Assembly: GCA_027485145.1 (NCBI GenBank)
Contig: JAIXRO010000088.1
Coordinates: forward strand, 1-53,739
Reading direction: 5' to 3'
Source: Hyphomonadaceae bacterium
GTDB lineage: Bacteria > Pseudomonadota > Alphaproteobacteria > Caulobacterales > Hyphomonadaceae
DNA: 53,739 nt
A model generated the notes under the pieces. That model was not told where the DNA came from and searched no databases. It worked only from the letters and a program-made list of their open reading frames with translations. Below, piece by piece: positions 1-9,637 of the stretch. Every line of letters starts with the position of its first letter. Within the stretch, counting starts at the first letter, position 1. A program made the translations under genes and the position numbers.

Positions 1-153
1 GCCGCCGCCGAAGGCGCAACCGCCCCGGAATCGCTCAGGCAAAAGGGCCGGAAGAGACCCAACACGCTGGAAAGAGGCCTCTCGAGGGCCTCGCCGAAGG
101 AGCAAGCCGGTCACGCACCGGCGGAATCTCTCAGGCGCCAAGGACAGCGGGGG
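1..153 (+). promoter_or_regulatory. Tandem glycine riboswitch (5' end cut by window)
   Basis: Two successive copies of the glycine aptamer core are visible. The first has the conserved CTCAGGCAAAAGG segment near 34-46, and its 5' P1 strand lies before the window. The second has GCCGAAGGAGCAAG near 100-113 and ATCTCTCAGGCGCCAAGGAC near 126-145. Tandem aptamers in front of gcvT are the classic arrangement and normally turn the glycine cleavage operon on when glycine is abundant. The element ends about 50 bases before the gcvT start. I cannot see the promoter. An expression platform with a run of T is not obvious, so control may act on translation or through a terminator I cannot resolve. Confidence 0.93.
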
Positions 154-205
154 CGACGAACGTGCGGCTTTGGCTGCATCTCGTCTGCTTTCCGGGATTG
201 GCGCA

Positions 206-1363
206 ATGGCAGAGACAAGTTCAGAGACCCTGCGGCGTACGGCGCTCCATGCGCTGCATGTGGAGCAAGGCGCGAAGCTCGTGCCGTTCGCGGGCTATGA
301 CATGCCGGTGCAGTTTCCGGCGGGCGTCAAGGAGGAGCATCTCTGGACGCGGACGCAGGCCGGGTTGTTCGACGTGAGCCATATGGGGCCGTGCTTCCTG
401 ACGCTTGCCTCCGGCGTGCGGCGCGGGGCCGAGGCGCATGAGGAGATCGCGGCGCTCATCGAGACGCTGGTGCCGTCCGACATCAAGGGGCTGAAACCGG
501 GGCAGGCGCGCCTGACCGTGCTGCTGAACGAGGCGGGCGGCATTCTCGACGACCTGATCATCACCCGTCCGTATGAGGACGACCGGCAGGGCGAACTCTA
601 CATCGTCGTCAATGGCGCGATGAAGGATCAGGACTGGGGGATTTTCGAGACGGCGCTGGCGGGCAAGGCGGTGCTGACGCGCGCCGATGACGGCGTGCTG
701 TTTGCGCTGCAGGGGCCGAAGGCGGAGATCGTGCTGGGCGCCTATTTCCCGGAGTGCACGGGCCTGAAATTCATGGAGAGCCGCCGGATGGTGCTGGACG
801 GCGAGACGTTCGTTGTGTCGCGGTGCGGCTATACGGGTGAGGACGGGTTCGAGGTGCTGGGCAGCGCGTCGGCGGGCACGGCGATGGTGCGCCTGTTGCT
901 GGATGATCCGTGCGTGCGCCCCATCGGCCTGGGCGCGCGCGATTCGCTGCGGCTTGAGGCGGGGCTTTGCCTTTATGGGCATGACCTCGCGCCGGATATC
1001 TCGCCGGTGGAAGCCGACCTTGCCTGGGTGATCCAGAAGCGCCGCCGGGAGACGGGCGGGTTTCCGGGCGCGGGGCGTATCATCCGTGAGCTGAAGGAAG
1101 GACCGGCGCGCAGGCGGGTGGGCATCCAGCCGCTGGAGCGGGCGCCGGCGCGCGAGGGCACTGAAGTTTATGTGGACGGCGCCCCGGTGGGGCTTGTCAC
1201 ATCGGGCGGGTTCGGGCCGAGCGTGGATGCGCCGGTTGCGATGGGCTATGTGGCCGCCGCACATTCTGCGCCCGGCACGAAGATCGACCTGATGGTGCGC
1301 GGCAAGGCAAGGCCCGCCGAGATTGCACCGCTTCCTTTCATTCCAGCCCGCTACAAACGTTAA
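206..1363 (+). CDS. gcvT: Glycine cleavage system aminomethyltransferase (T-protein)
   Basis: T-protein takes the aminomethyl group held on lipoyl-H-protein, releases ammonia and transfers the one-carbon unit to tetrahydrofolate. The 385-residue protein has the family start ([20 protein letters not shown]), the [11 protein letters not shown] segment carrying the conserved Asp, and a C-terminal barrel ending [20 protein letters not shown]. The ATG at 206 is chosen because family similarity begins just after it. An in-frame TTG at 170 is possible, and neither has a strong Shine-Dalgarno site. It is the first gene after the glycine riboswitch and is followed 20 bases later by gcvH, so it is almost certainly co-transcribed with the rest of the gcv operon. 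Confidence 0.97.
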   Translation: MAETSSETLRRTALHALHVEQGAKLVPFAGYDMPVQFPAGVKEEHLWTRTQAGLFDVSHMGPCFLTLASGVRRGAEAHEEIAALIETLVPSDIKGLKPGQARLTVLLNEAGGILDDLIITRPYEDDRQGELYIVVNGAMKDQDWGIFETALAGKAVLTRADDGVLFALQGPKAEIVLGAYFPECTGLKFMESRRMVLDGETFVVSRCGYTGEDGFEVLGSASAGTAMVRLLLDDPCVRPIGLGARDSLRLEAGLCLYGHDLAPDISPVEADLAWVIQKRRRETGGFPGAGRIIRELKEGPARRRVGIQPLERAPAREGTEVYVDGAPVGLVTSGGFGPSVDAPVAMGYVAAAHSAPGTKIDLMVRGKARPAEIAPLPFIPARYKR

Positions 1364-1383
1364 TCCGTTCAAGGAGAACCCTG

Positions 1384-1755
1384 ATGACCACTTACTATAC
1401 CAAGGACCATGAATGGATCCGCGTCGACGGCGATACCGGCACGGTTGGCATCACGGCCTATGCGGCGGGCCAGCTGGGCGATGTCGTGTATGTCGAGCTG
1501 CCGGAGATGGGCGCGAAGTTTGCGCGCGGCGATGACTTCGCGGTGGTCGAGAGCGTGAAGGCGGCGTCGGACGTCTATGCGCCGGTGTCGGGCGCGGTGC
1601 TGGAGGTCAACAGCGCGCTCACCGAGGCGCCGGAGAAAGTGAGCGAGGCGGCGGAGAGCGCGGCCTGGTTCGTTCGGGTGAAACTCGCGGATGCGGGCGA
1701 ACTCTCCGAACTCATGGACGAAGCGGCCTATGCCGCGTTCTGCAAAGGCCTCTGA
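1384..1755 (+). CDS. gcvH: Glycine cleavage system H-protein
   Basis: H-protein is the lipoylated shuttle that carries the aminomethyl intermediate from P-protein to T-protein and is then reoxidised by the L-protein. The 123-residue length is normal. The lipoyl-lysine site is the [10 protein letters not shown] motif with Lys59. The N-terminus [13 protein letters not shown] is typical. A clear AAGGAG ribosome site precedes the ATG. Its stop codon is separated by one base from the start of an unrelated small membrane protein gene, itself followed by gcvPA. Confidence 0.98.
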   Translation: MTTYYTKDHEWIRVDGDTGTVGITAYAAGQLGDVVYVELPEMGAKFARGDDFAVVESVKAASDVYAPVSGAVLEVNSALTEAPEKVSEAAESAAWFVRVKLADAGELSELMDEAAYAAFCKGL

Positions 1756-1756
1756 G

Positions 1757-2131
1757 ATGTTGGAGCAGGCCTGTTTCGGCTTTCTGGCGGTCATCCATCT
1801 CGCACCAGCGATCGCTGCGATTCTGCCGAAACAATTGTCGAAACTCTATGGCGTGCAGGCAACCGACGGCACATTGATCACATTGCTTCAGCATAGGGCC
1901 GTCCTGCTTGGCGTTGTCGGAATTGCGTTCTTTACCGCCGCCGTGCGGCCTGCGAGCGAGTTTGCATGGCACGCCGCACTGCTTGGAGCCGCAAGCATGG
2001 TTTCATTCCTCGTTCTGGCCATCATCAATCGCCAGCTCGCCGGGCCGCTTCGCAAGATTGCGTTGATCGATCTGGCTGGCTTGCTGCCCCTCGGCTGGCT
2101 CTTCTGGCGCCAACCCTGGGCGACTTTCTGA
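1757..2131 (+). CDS. Small four-helix membrane protein inserted in the gcv operon
   Basis: This 124-residue protein is almost wholly hydrophobic, with about four predicted membrane helices: residues 3-20 (ending in an [12 protein letters not shown] stretch), about 47-65, 70-90 and 98-118. I do not recognise a characterised family. Similar short membrane proteins occur in proteobacteria without known function. The ATG at 1757 is one base after the gcvH stop, so it is probably translated by coupling, and gcvPA begins 16 bases after its end. Its base composition is less extreme than that of the flanking gcv genes, which hints at later insertion. A link to glycine or amino-acid transport is only a guess from position. 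Confidence 0.8.
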   Translation: MLEQACFGFLAVIHLAPAIAAILPKQLSKLYGVQATDGTLITLLQHRAVLLGVVGIAFFTAAVRPASEFAWHAALLGAASMVSFLVLAIINRQLAGPLRKIALIDLAGLLPLGWLFWRQPWATF

Positions 2132-2147
2132 ATTTTGGAGATTGCAA

Positions 2148-3491
2148 ATGCGCTACCTGCCACTCACGCCCGAAGACCGCGCCAGCATGCTGGCGACGAT
2201 TGGCGCAAAGTCCGCCGACGATTTCTATACGGACGTTCCGAAATCGGCGCGCCTGAAGGCCAAGATTGCCGGGCTGCCGGGCCATCAGGGCGAACTGGCC
2301 GTCGAGCGGCACATGACGAAACTGGCGGCGCGTAACCGGGCCGCTTCGGCGGGGCCCTTCTTTGTCGGCGCGGGCGCATACAAGCATCATGTGCCGGCGA
2401 CGGTGGACATGATCATCCAGCGCTCCGAATTCCTGACGACCTATACGCCGTACCAGCCGGAGATTGCGCAGGGCACGCTGCAGACGCTGTTCGAGTTCCA
2501 GACGCAGGTGGCGGCGCTGACCGCGATGGATGTTGCGAATGCGTCGATGTATGACGGCTCGACCGCGTGCGCCGAGGCGGCCGTGATGGCGGCGAGGGTG
2601 ACCAAGCGCAGCAAGATCATCCTGTCGGGCGGCCTGCATCCGCACTATGCGGCGGCGACGCGCCTGCTGTGCGAGGCACAAGGACTGACGGTCGTGCAGC
2701 TTCCCGTGGCCATTGATGGCGAGGGCGAGCTTGCAAAGTCCGTGGACGGAGAGACAGCCTGCGTGATCGGACAAAGCCCGAACGTGTTCGGCACGGTGAC
2801 GGATCTGTCGGGTGTTGCCAAATCGGCGCATGAGAAGGGCGCCTTGCTGGTCTCGGTGTTTACCGAGGCGGTGAGCCTTGGGCTCGTGACGCCGCCGGGG
2901 GAGATGGGCGCCGACATTGCGGCGGGCGAGGGCCAGTCGATGGGCAACGGGCTGAATTTCGGCGGGCCGTATGTGGGCCTGTTTGCGTGCAAGGAAAAAC
3001 TCGTGCGGCAGATGCCGGGCCGTCTGTGCGGTGAGACTGTGGACGCAGATGGGCGGCGCGGGTTTGTGCTGACGCTGTCCACGCGCGAGCAGCATATCCG
3101 CCGCGACAAGGCGACTTCGAACATCTGTACCAATTCCGGCCTGTGTGCATTGGCGTTCACGGCGCACATGACGCTGCTCGGCGGCAAGGGGCTGAAACAG
3201 CTGGCGCAGCTCAACCATGAAGCAGCGTGCGAGCTGGCCGATGCGCTGGGCGCGCTGAAGGGTGTCGAGGTGCTGACCCCGCGTTTCTTCAACGAGTTTG
3301 CGATCCGCACGCCGGTGGATGCTGAAGCGGTGCTGGCGATGCTGGACGAGGCGGGCGTGGTGGGCGGTGTGCGGGCCTCGCGCCTTTTCCCGACCGACCA
3401 CCTTGGCGATGTCATTCTCGTTGCGGCCACCGAATGTACGACGACGGACGATATTGCAGCTTATGCTGCGGCACTGAAGGAGATTATCTGA
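2148..3491 (+). CDS. gcvPA: Glycine dehydrogenase (decarboxylating) subunit 1, P-protein alpha
   Basis: This is the N-terminal half of P-protein in the split (two-gene) form, 447 residues, the usual length. The family start [15 protein letters not shown] and the segments [19 protein letters not shown] and [14 protein letters not shown] are characteristic. With subunit 2 it decarboxylates glycine and loads the aminomethyl group onto lipoyl-H-protein. The start is the ATG at 2148 behind a TTTTGGAG ribosome site; the in-frame TTG two codons earlier is less likely. Its TGA overlaps the ATG of gcvPB by one base, which suggests translational coupling of the two subunits. Confidence 0.97.
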   Translation: MRYLPLTPEDRASMLATIGAKSADDFYTDVPKSARLKAKIAGLPGHQGELAVERHMTKLAARNRAASAGPFFVGAGAYKHHVPATVDMIIQRSEFLTTYTPYQPEIAQGTLQTLFEFQTQVAALTAMDVANASMYDGSTACAEAAVMAARVTKRSKIILSGGLHPHYAAATRLLCEAQGLTVVQLPVAIDGEGELAKSVDGETACVIGQSPNVFGTVTDLSGVAKSAHEKGALLVSVFTEAVSLGLVTPPGEMGADIAAGEGQSMGNGLNFGGPYVGLFACKEKLVRQMPGRLCGETVDADGRRGFVLTLSTREQHIRRDKATSNICTNSGLCALAFTAHMTLLGGKGLKQLAQLNHEAACELADALGALKGVEVLTPRFFNEFAIRTPVDAEAVLAMLDEAGVVGGVRASRLFPTDHLGDVILVAATECTTTDDIAAYAAALKEII

Positions 3492-5062
3492 TGGCCATGA
3501 ACACACAAGGGCGCCCGACGGCGCCGGCGCGCGCGTCCTCCGGTTCCATCGAAACCGTGTCCGGGTCGCGCGGGTTGCTGCAGCATGAAGACCTGCTGTT
3601 CGAGATCGGCACGCCGGAGACGACCGGTGTGGACCTGCCGAAACCGAAAGGCCTTAAGAGCCGTCTCGGCGGTGTGGCGCGCAAGGTGGACACCGGCCTC
3701 GCAGGTCTCTCCGAGCCGCAGGCCGTGCGCCACTACATGCGCCTGTCGCAGCGCAACTATGCGATCGATCTCGGCTTCTTCCCGCTCGGCTCGTGCACGA
3801 TGAAACACAATCCGCGCCTCAACGAGAAGATGGCGCGGCTGCCTGGCTTTGCGGACATCCATCCGCTGCAGCCGCAGGCGACCGTGCAGGGCGCGCTGCA
3901 GCTCATCGATGAGCTGGCGACGTGGCTGAAGACGCTGACGGGCATGCCGTCGGTGGCGATGAGCCCGAAGGCGGGCGCGCATGGCGAGCTGTGCGGGATG
4001 TTGGCGATCCGCCAGGCGCTGATTGCCCGGGGCGAAGGCGAGACGCGCAAGCGCGTGCTGGTCCCGGCTTCGGCGCACGGCACCAATCCGGCAACCGCCG
4101 TGCAGTGCGGGTTCATCGTGGACGAGATCAAGGCGAATGCCCGCGGGCGCGTGGACATGGCGGAGCTTCGCGAGAAACTGCAGCGTACGGATGACGTGGC
4201 CGGCATCATGCTGACCAATCCGAATACGTGCGGCCTGTTCGAGACCGACATCAAGGAGATTGCCGACCTCATCCACAAGGCGGGCGGCTATTTCTATTGC
4301 GACGGCGCGAACTTCAACGCCATCGTAGGCCGGGTGCGCCCGGGTGACCTGGGTGTCGATGCGATGCACATCAACCTGCACAAGACCTTCTCCACCCCGC
4401 ATGGCGGCGGCGGCCCGGGGTCGGGCCCGACCGTCTTTTCCGAAGCGCTGGCGCCTTATGCGCCCGTGCCGTTCGTGACAAAGGACGAGGACGGCCTCTT
4501 CCGGCTTGTCGAGCACGTCGACGGCGACGCGAAGGACTCCTTCGGCCGGATGGTCGCGTTCCATGGCCAGATGGGCATGTTCGTCCGTGCCCTGACCTAC
4601 ATGCTGAGTCATGGCGCGGACGGGCTGAAGCAGGTGGCTGAGGATGCCGTGCTGAACGCCAATTACATCCAGGCGCGGCTGAAGCACGTCATGACGCCCG
4701 CGTTCGAAGGCTATTGCATGCACGAGGCGCTGTTTTCGGATGCGTTCACGGCGGACGGGATCGAGACGATCGACATCGCCAAGGCGCTGATCGACGAGGG
4801 CTACCATCCCATGACGATGTATTTCCCGCTGGTGGTTCACGGCGCGATGCTGATCGAGCCGACGGAGACGGAGTCCAAGGCGGAGCTCGACCGGTTCTGC
4901 GACTCGCTCGAGTCGATTGCCCGGCGGGCGGCGCAGGGCGATGAGACCCTGAAAGGCGCGCCATACCTGGCGCCGGCGAGGCGCCTCGACGAGACGCGCG
5001 CGGCGCGCAAGCCGATCTTGAAGTGGACCGCGCCTGCACCGGAATCGGTGGCCGCCGAATAG
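3491..5062 (+). CDS. gcvPB: Glycine dehydrogenase (decarboxylating) subunit 2, P-protein beta
   Basis: This is the C-terminal, PLP-binding half of split P-protein, 523 residues. The PLP lysine is Lys298 in the motif HINLHKTFSTPHGGGGPGSG, followed by the glycine-rich loop typical of the family. Other recognisable stretches are LGSCTMKHNPRLNE and PNTCGLFE. The ATG at 3491 overlaps the gcvPA stop, so this is preferred over an upstream in-frame codon at 3434 inside gcvPA. It is the last gene of the gcv operon. The next gene is convergent, ending only 6 bases downstream. No gcvL is in the window. Confidence 0.97.
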   Translation: MAMNTQGRPTAPARASSGSIETVSGSRGLLQHEDLLFEIGTPETTGVDLPKPKGLKSRLGGVARKVDTGLAGLSEPQAVRHYMRLSQRNYAIDLGFFPLGSCTMKHNPRLNEKMARLPGFADIHPLQPQATVQGALQLIDELATWLKTLTGMPSVAMSPKAGAHGELCGMLAIRQALIARGEGETRKRVLVPASAHGTNPATAVQCGFIVDEIKANARGRVDMAELREKLQRTDDVAGIMLTNPNTCGLFETDIKEIADLIHKAGGYFYCDGANFNAIVGRVRPGDLGVDAMHINLHKTFSTPHGGGGPGSGPTVFSEALAPYAPVPFVTKDEDGLFRLVEHVDGDAKDSFGRMVAFHGQMGMFVRALTYMLSHGADGLKQVAEDAVLNANYIQARLKHVMTPAFEGYCMHEALFSDAFTADGIETIDIAKALIDEGYHPMTMYFPLVVHGAMLIEPTETESKAELDRFCDSLESIARRAAQGDETLKGAPYLAPARRLDETRAARKPILKWTAPAPESVAAE

Positions 5063-5068
5063 GCGGCG

Positions 5069-6424
5069 TCAAGCCGTCCGGGTGCGGAACATGCGGCGGC
5101 GCAGCCAGCCGAAGGCGGCTTGCGCGGGGCGTTCGGCAATCATGTAACCGAGCCAGCCGGCGGCGATCGCGGCGGCGGTGCCGGCGATGACGAAGAGCAG
5201 GTTGTCGAGTATGCCCGGCGCGCCCAGCCGGAAGAGCGGGGCGAGCGGGCTCGTCACTTCCGTGCGCGCCATCAGGCGCTGCAGGATGCCCAGCGCGAAC
5301 AGGTGGAACAGGTAGATCGAGTAGGACCAGTTGCCGAGGTGCGCGAACGTGCCGAGCAGGCCGCGCCAGACCGGCGTGGTGGCGAGCAGCCATCCCGGCC
5401 GCGCCTGTCCCAGCAGCCAGCCGGCCCAGAGCACAACCAGCATCGTCACCCCGCCAATGATCACCGCGAGGATGACCGCGTCGCGGCGCACGGCGAAGGG
5501 GCTGGCAGGATCAAGGCCGAACAACTGATAGATGAGCACGGCGGCCACCGCGCCGGCCAGCGCCGGGATCAGCCAGGCAAGCCGGCCCTGATCGTTGAGG
5601 CTGGCCATCCCGTAGATCAGGCCGGCGCACGGCAATCCGATTTCCAGTACGCGGCCCCATTGCAGGGTGTAAGTCGAGGGCACGCCCTGAAGGCAGATGG
5701 CCGCCGCAATCCAGAGCGTGCTCAGCAGCGTGACAATGCCCGGGCGCCAGAACAGGCCGGATGTCACCATCAGGCCGACCGCGGCGCCGAAAATGAACTC
5801 CATTGTCATCGGATGGGCCGCGAGCGTCAGCGCGTTCTGGGCGATGGGAAGCGACAGGCCGAGCAGGGAGGCGGCCACCACCAGCGCGCCCCAGCCAAGC
5901 AGCGCGAAGGGCAGGAAGCGCCGCGGCAGCAAGAGGAGCAGGGCGAAGACGAGGTAGAAGTAGATCTCGTGGATCAGCGTCCAGCCAATCAGCAGGACCG
6001 GATAGTCGGCTTGCGGGATCAGCAGGAAGGATTTGAGGAGGTACTGGTATTCGGGCGTTCCCGGCTTGATCGCGACGCCGCTGGAGTCGATCAGGGCGAC
6101 ACCGCCGCTGAGCACCATGTAGAGAAGGCCGAGCCCCGCCGCTGCCCACCAGACCGGATAGACGCGCGTCAGGCGGGCAAAGAGGAAGTCCGCGCTGGTG
6201 ACCGGTCCGGCCCGAAGATCCTGCGTGACCCAGACCATGATGAAGCCCGAGATCACGAAGAAGAGGTCGACACCGGCAAAGCCGCTGGCAAAGAAGCCGC
6301 CAACCAGCGCGGTTTCGCTGCTGCCGGACCGGGCGAGGCCAGCCAGCTCAAGCGCGCGCGCGTGGTAGACGACCACCAGCAGGGCGGCAATGCCGCGCAG
6401 GGCCTGAACCGATTGAAGCTTCAT
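5069..6424 (-). CDS. Acyltransferase 3 (OafA/YrhL-type) integral membrane protein
   Basis: A 451-residue polytopic membrane protein of the acyltransferase 3 family. The N-terminal signature LQSVQALRGIAALLVVVYHA contains the conserved Arg and the catalytic-type His, and FFVISGFIM is the next hallmark. About ten hydrophobic helices follow. Members move acyl groups (often acetyl or succinyl) from a cytoplasmic donor to sugars of O-antigen, exopolysaccharide or peptidoglycan at the inner membrane. The substrate cannot be read from sequence, and no polysaccharide cluster adjoins it. A CelD-like GNAT gene (6994-8175) nearby is a possible functional neighbour. It is convergent with gcvPB. Confidence 0.92.
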   Translation of the reverse strand: MKLQSVQALRGIAALLVVVYHARALELAGLARSGSSETALVGGFFASGFAGVDLFFVISGFIMVWVTQDLRAGPVTSADFLFARLTRVYPVWWAAAGLGLLYMVLSGGVALIDSSGVAIKPGTPEYQYLLKSFLLIPQADYPVLLIGWTLIHEIYFYLVFALLLLLPRRFLPFALLGWGALVVAASLLGLSLPIAQNALTLAAHPMTMEFIFGAAVGLMVTSGLFWRPGIVTLLSTLWIAAAICLQGVPSTYTLQWGRVLEIGLPCAGLIYGMASLNDQGRLAWLIPALAGAVAAVLIYQLFGLDPASPFAVRRDAVILAVIIGGVTMLVVLWAGWLLGQARPGWLLATTPVWRGLLGTFAHLGNWSYSIYLFHLFALGILQRLMARTEVTSPLAPLFRLGAPGILDNLLFVIAGTAAAIAAGWLGYMIAERPAQAAFGWLRRRMFRTRTA

Positions 6425-6561
6425 GATCGGCTTTTCCAGCCCTGTCGGTTACGCAACTTAAATTTTCTCATGTGTATCAATGCAGCAACGGTGTTGCCAG
6501 ACTTTCGACACACGTCTCGGGATACTCTGGCAGTCACATTCTCAGCCCCCATATCCGCGAC

Positions 6562-6900
6562 ATGCCCCAGGATCCGATCACACCGCCTCAACCGACTTAC
6601 CCCGCGCCGATGCCGATCCGGGTATCGCGTCAGGGCATCAACGTGACGCAGCGCCAGGGGCTGGCGCTGGGCGGCACCGCGCTGATCGTTCTGGCCGTGC
6701 CTGTGGGTCTCGCCGCGCCGTCGATTCCCCTGGCCTTGCCCATGGCGGTGATCGGGGCGGTTCTGGTCGGGCTGAATGCGGTCTGGGCCCGGCGCTGGCT
6801 GGATGACATGTTCCGGCGGTATCCGCAGATCGAGCAGCGCGTGCCGGACTGGCTGATCCGGCTTGCGTCCGGGCGCCCGAAGCGCGGCGCGCCGGAGTAG
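6562..6900 (+). CDS. Small membrane protein of unknown function
   Basis: A 112-residue protein with a proline-rich N-terminus (about residues 2-18), then two hydrophobic helices (about 32-50 and 52-72) and a basic, amphipathic C-terminal tail ending in RLASGRPKRGAPE. I recognise no family beyond small envelope proteins. The ATG at 6562 is chosen because the upstream in-frame GTG at 6472 would add residues that look like translated intergenic DNA. It is read away from the acyltransferase gene, with 137 bases between the starts, so that space should hold both promoters. No obvious operator is seen there. Confidence 0.6.
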   Translation: MPQDPITPPQPTYPAPMPIRVSRQGINVTQRQGLALGGTALIVLAVPVGLAAPSIPLALPMAVIGAVLVGLNAVWARRWLDDMFRRYPQIEQRVPDWLIRLASGRPKRGAPE

Positions 6901-6993
6901 GGCGTCCGGATTGAGGTTTATCGCTTGGCGGGGTTCGCCGCGCATGGCATCGCGCGTGCAATGGGTGGCGGATCAATAACGAGAGGGGCGCGT

Positions 6994-8175
6994 GTGACGG
7001 GTCGGGAACCGGACGAATCGACTTGGCGTGTCCGCGTCATGTCTCCATCGGACCTGTCGCCGGCTGACATTGCCGCCTGGAATGCGCTGCGCGCGGGTCA
7101 CCCCGATTATGATACACCGCTGCTGTCGCCCGAGTTTGCAAAGGCCATCGGCGGTGTGCGCCGCGACGCCCGCGTCAGCCTGATCGAAGATGCGCAGGGC
7201 CTTGCCGCGGTGTTTGCGTTTCATGCGCGGCCGGACGGTCTTGCCCGGCCCATCGGCGTGCCATTTTGCGACTATTCGGGGCCTGTGGTGCGCGCAGACG
7301 CCGCGCTGAGCCTGAAGGATATCGTCCGGCTATCGGGAATGGGCGGTTACCGGACCTATTCGCTGCTGGATCCGTTCCACAAGTTTGCGGCGGAACGGAC
7401 CGGCGGGGTCACCTCCCATCTGGTCCGGCTCGAGGGCATGCCGGGGGACAAGTATATTGAACAGCGGCGGGCGGCGCATCCGAAGCGCTTCAAGAACTTT
7501 CGCCGCCTTCAAAGCCTCATGAAGCGCGATGGCTATGAACTCCGGCTCAGCTGGGGGCCGCTCGATGACAAGCTTCGCGACGCGCTCTACGGGTTCAAGT
7601 CTCAGCAGTATCGTGCCAGCGGCCTCGTCGACCTGATCTCGGCGCCGATGTCCCGGGCGCTGCTGGATGCGATCCAGGCGCATCCCGGCGGCTTCCAGGC
7701 CAGCTTGTGGGCGAATGACCAGTTCGTCAGCGCCGATTTCGGATTTCGCGAAGGCGCAGCCTTCCATCCCTGGATCGCTGTCTACGATCCGGCTTTCTCG
7801 GCCTACTCGCCGGGAAACCTCCTGCAAAAGCAGGTGATCAGGGAAATCGAGTCCCTTCGCCTTGAGTGCTATGATCTCGCCGAGGGACATGACCATTACA
7901 AGAAGTATTTCACCAATAGCGGCCGCACGATGTACGGCGCGGACGTGACGGTGCCCGGACGGCGTGGTTGGCTCCTGTCGGCGCAGTCGGCGCTCTGGAA
8001 GCTGAGCGGTGCAGGCCGGGAGGGATCAGCCACCAGCCGGCTGAAACGGCGTGTTGATCAGGCCGCCGTCTGCCACGACCGGTTCAGTGACCGCCTCGCC
8101 GATCTGGTCACCGCCCTTCGCGAGCGCGGCGTTTCCGCCACACCTGCGAGCGGACATGCGACCGAGGCCGACTGA
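6994..8175 (+). CDS. CelD/BcsL-like GNAT acetyltransferase
   Basis: A 393-residue protein with the two-lobed GNAT architecture of the family named for cellulose-biosynthesis acetyltransferase CelD/BcsL. The stretch KRFKNFRRLQSLMKRDG near the middle is typical of the N-lobe to C-lobe transition. The C-lobe stretch SPGNLLQKQVIREIESL, followed by YDLAEGHDHYKKYFTN, is the acyl-CoA site region of this family. The GTG at 6994 has a GAGAGGGG ribosome site at 6981-6988. An ATG at 6961 and an ATG at 7039 are alternatives. No cellulose synthase genes are present, so the true acceptor (a polysaccharide or lipid precursor) is unknown. Confidence 0.85.
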   Translation: MTGREPDESTWRVRVMSPSDLSPADIAAWNALRAGHPDYDTPLLSPEFAKAIGGVRRDARVSLIEDAQGLAAVFAFHARPDGLARPIGVPFCDYSGPVVRADAALSLKDIVRLSGMGGYRTYSLLDPFHKFAAERTGGVTSHLVRLEGMPGDKYIEQRRAAHPKRFKNFRRLQSLMKRDGYELRLSWGPLDDKLRDALYGFKSQQYRASGLVDLISAPMSRALLDAIQAHPGGFQASLWANDQFVSADFGFREGAAFHPWIAVYDPAFSAYSPGNLLQKQVIREIESLRLECYDLAEGHDHYKKYFTNSGRTMYGADVTVPGRRGWLLSAQSALWKLSGAGREGSATSRLKRRVDQAAVCHDRFSDRLADLVTALRERGVSATPASGHATEAD

Positions 8176-8248
8176 TCCATTTTGCGGCCCTTGCCATTCG
8201 TTCAAAACCCCGCACACATGAGCCGCTGGAACTGTAACCGGGGCTGAC

Positions 8249-9637
8249 ATGCACTTCAGAATTCTCTGCCTGGCGGCCATCGCCGGGCTCTTCGTGGCGT
8301 CTTGCGACAGGCCTGGCAAAGGCGGCGATGAGGCATCGACGCCCTCGATCGCCAACCCGTTTCCCTCGACCTACAAACCCTATCCCTCGCAGACCCTGCT
8401 GATCACCAACGCGACGGTCATCGACGGGAAAGGCGGCCTGGTCGAGAAGGGCGCCGTGCTGATCGAGGACGGCAAGATCAAGGCGGTCGGCACGGACCTC
8501 AAGGCGCCGGACGGCGCGGCCACAATCGATGCCGCCGGCAAGTGGGTAACACCCGGCATCATCGACAATCACAGCCACCTTGGCGCCTATCCTTCGCCCG
8601 GCGTGGATTCCCATGGCGACGGCAACGAGATTTCCGGGCCGGTGACGGCGGAAGTCTGGGTGGAGCATTCGGTCTGGCCTCAGGACCCCGGCTTCACCCG
8701 CGCGCTGGCCGGCGGCATCACGTCGCTGCAGATCCTGCCCGGCAGCGCAAACCTGTTCGGTGGCCGCGGCGTGACGTTGAAAAACGTGCCCGCCCGCTCG
8801 GTGCAGGCGATGAAGTTTCCGGGCGCCCCCTATACGCTCAAGATGGCGTGCGGCGAGAATCCGAAGCGCGTCTACGGCTATGGCAATGGCAGCACGCCCG
8901 GCGGCGCGCCGTTTTCGCGGATGGGCAACGTCGCCGGGTACCGGGATGCCTGGATCAAGGCGGCGGACTACAAGCGTAAACTGGATGCCGGCGAATCGCC
9001 CACACGTGATCTCGAGCTTGAGACACTTGCAGGCGCGCTGTCCGGCGACATCCTCGTGCACATGCACTGCTACCGCGCCGACGAGATGGCGCAGATCATG
9101 GATATCTCGAAGGAGTTTGGCTACAAGGTCACGGCCTTCCACCATGCGGTCGAAAGCTACAAGATCGCTGACAAGCTCGCCGAGTACGGCGCCTGCTCGT
9201 CGATGTGGGCGGACTGGTGGGGCTTCAAGATGGAAGCCTATGACGGCATCCCGGAAAACATTCCGCTGGTTCATAATGCGGGGGCCTGCGCCATCGTGCA
9301 CTCCGACAGCGAGGTCGGCATCCAGCGCCTGAACCAGGAAGCGGCCAAGGCCTGGGCGGACGGCAAGCGCATCGGCATTGACGTCCCGATCGAGGTGGCG
9401 TGGCAATGGCTGTCGCTGAACCCGGCGAAGTCGCTGGGTGTGGACGACAAGACCGGCAGCCTCGAGCCCGGCAAGATGGCCGATGTGGTGATCTGGTCCG
9501 GCAATCCGTTCAGCAGCTATACCAAAGCCGAGAAAGTCTATGTGGACGGCGCGCTGATGTTCGATCGCAACGATCCGGCGATCCAGCCCGTCATGGATTT
9601 CGAACTTGGCCAACCCGGTGAGGGAGACCGCAAATGA
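8249..9637 (+). CDS. Amidohydrolase-family lipoprotein (imidazolonepropionase-like)
   Basis: A 462-residue member of the metal-dependent amidohydrolase superfamily. It has a lipoprotein signal peptide ending in VASC, with Cys19 as the lipidated residue, so it should act in the periplasm on a membrane. The active-site set is present: HSH (His108, His110) after WVTPGIIDN, HMH (His271, His273), FHH (His298-299) and HSD with Asp353. The C-terminal SLEPGKMADVVIW segment closes the small beta-sandwich domain. The likely role is hydrolysis of an amide or peptide-like bond; the substrate is unknown. It overlaps the next amidohydrolase gene by four bases (ATGA), so the two are co-expressed. Confidence 0.93.
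   Translation: MHFRILCLAAIAGLFVASCDRPGKGGDEASTPSIANPFPSTYKPYPSQTLLITNATVIDGKGGLVEKGAVLIEDGKIKAVGTDLKAPDGAATIDAAGKWVTPGIIDNHSHLGAYPSPGVDSHGDGNEISGPVTAEVWVEHSVWPQDPGFTRALAGGITSLQILPGSANLFGGRGVTLKNVPARSVQAMKFPGAPYTLKMACGENPKRVYGYGNGSTPGGAPFSRMGNVAGYRDAWIKAADYKRKLDAGESPTRDLELETLAGALSGDILVHMHCYRADEMAQIMDISKEFGYKVTAFHHAVESYKIADKLAEYGACSSMWADWWGFKMEAYDGIPENIPLVHNAGACAIVHSDSEVGIQRLNQEAAKAWADGKRIGIDVPIEVAWQWLSLNPAKSLGVDDKTGSLEPGKMADVVIWSGNPFSSYTKAEKVYVDGALMFDRNDPAIQPVMDFELGQPGEGDRK

Noticed and set aside
2025-3506. Long open frame on the minus strand over gcvPA
   Set aside because: It is antisense to a certain gene, rich in His, Arg and Gln as expected from a GC-rich shadow, and has no family motif. 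The same holds for the long antisense frames over 3461-4840, 5120-6646, 8108-9613, 26704-28371, 28385-29983, 30012-31436 and 35962-37224.
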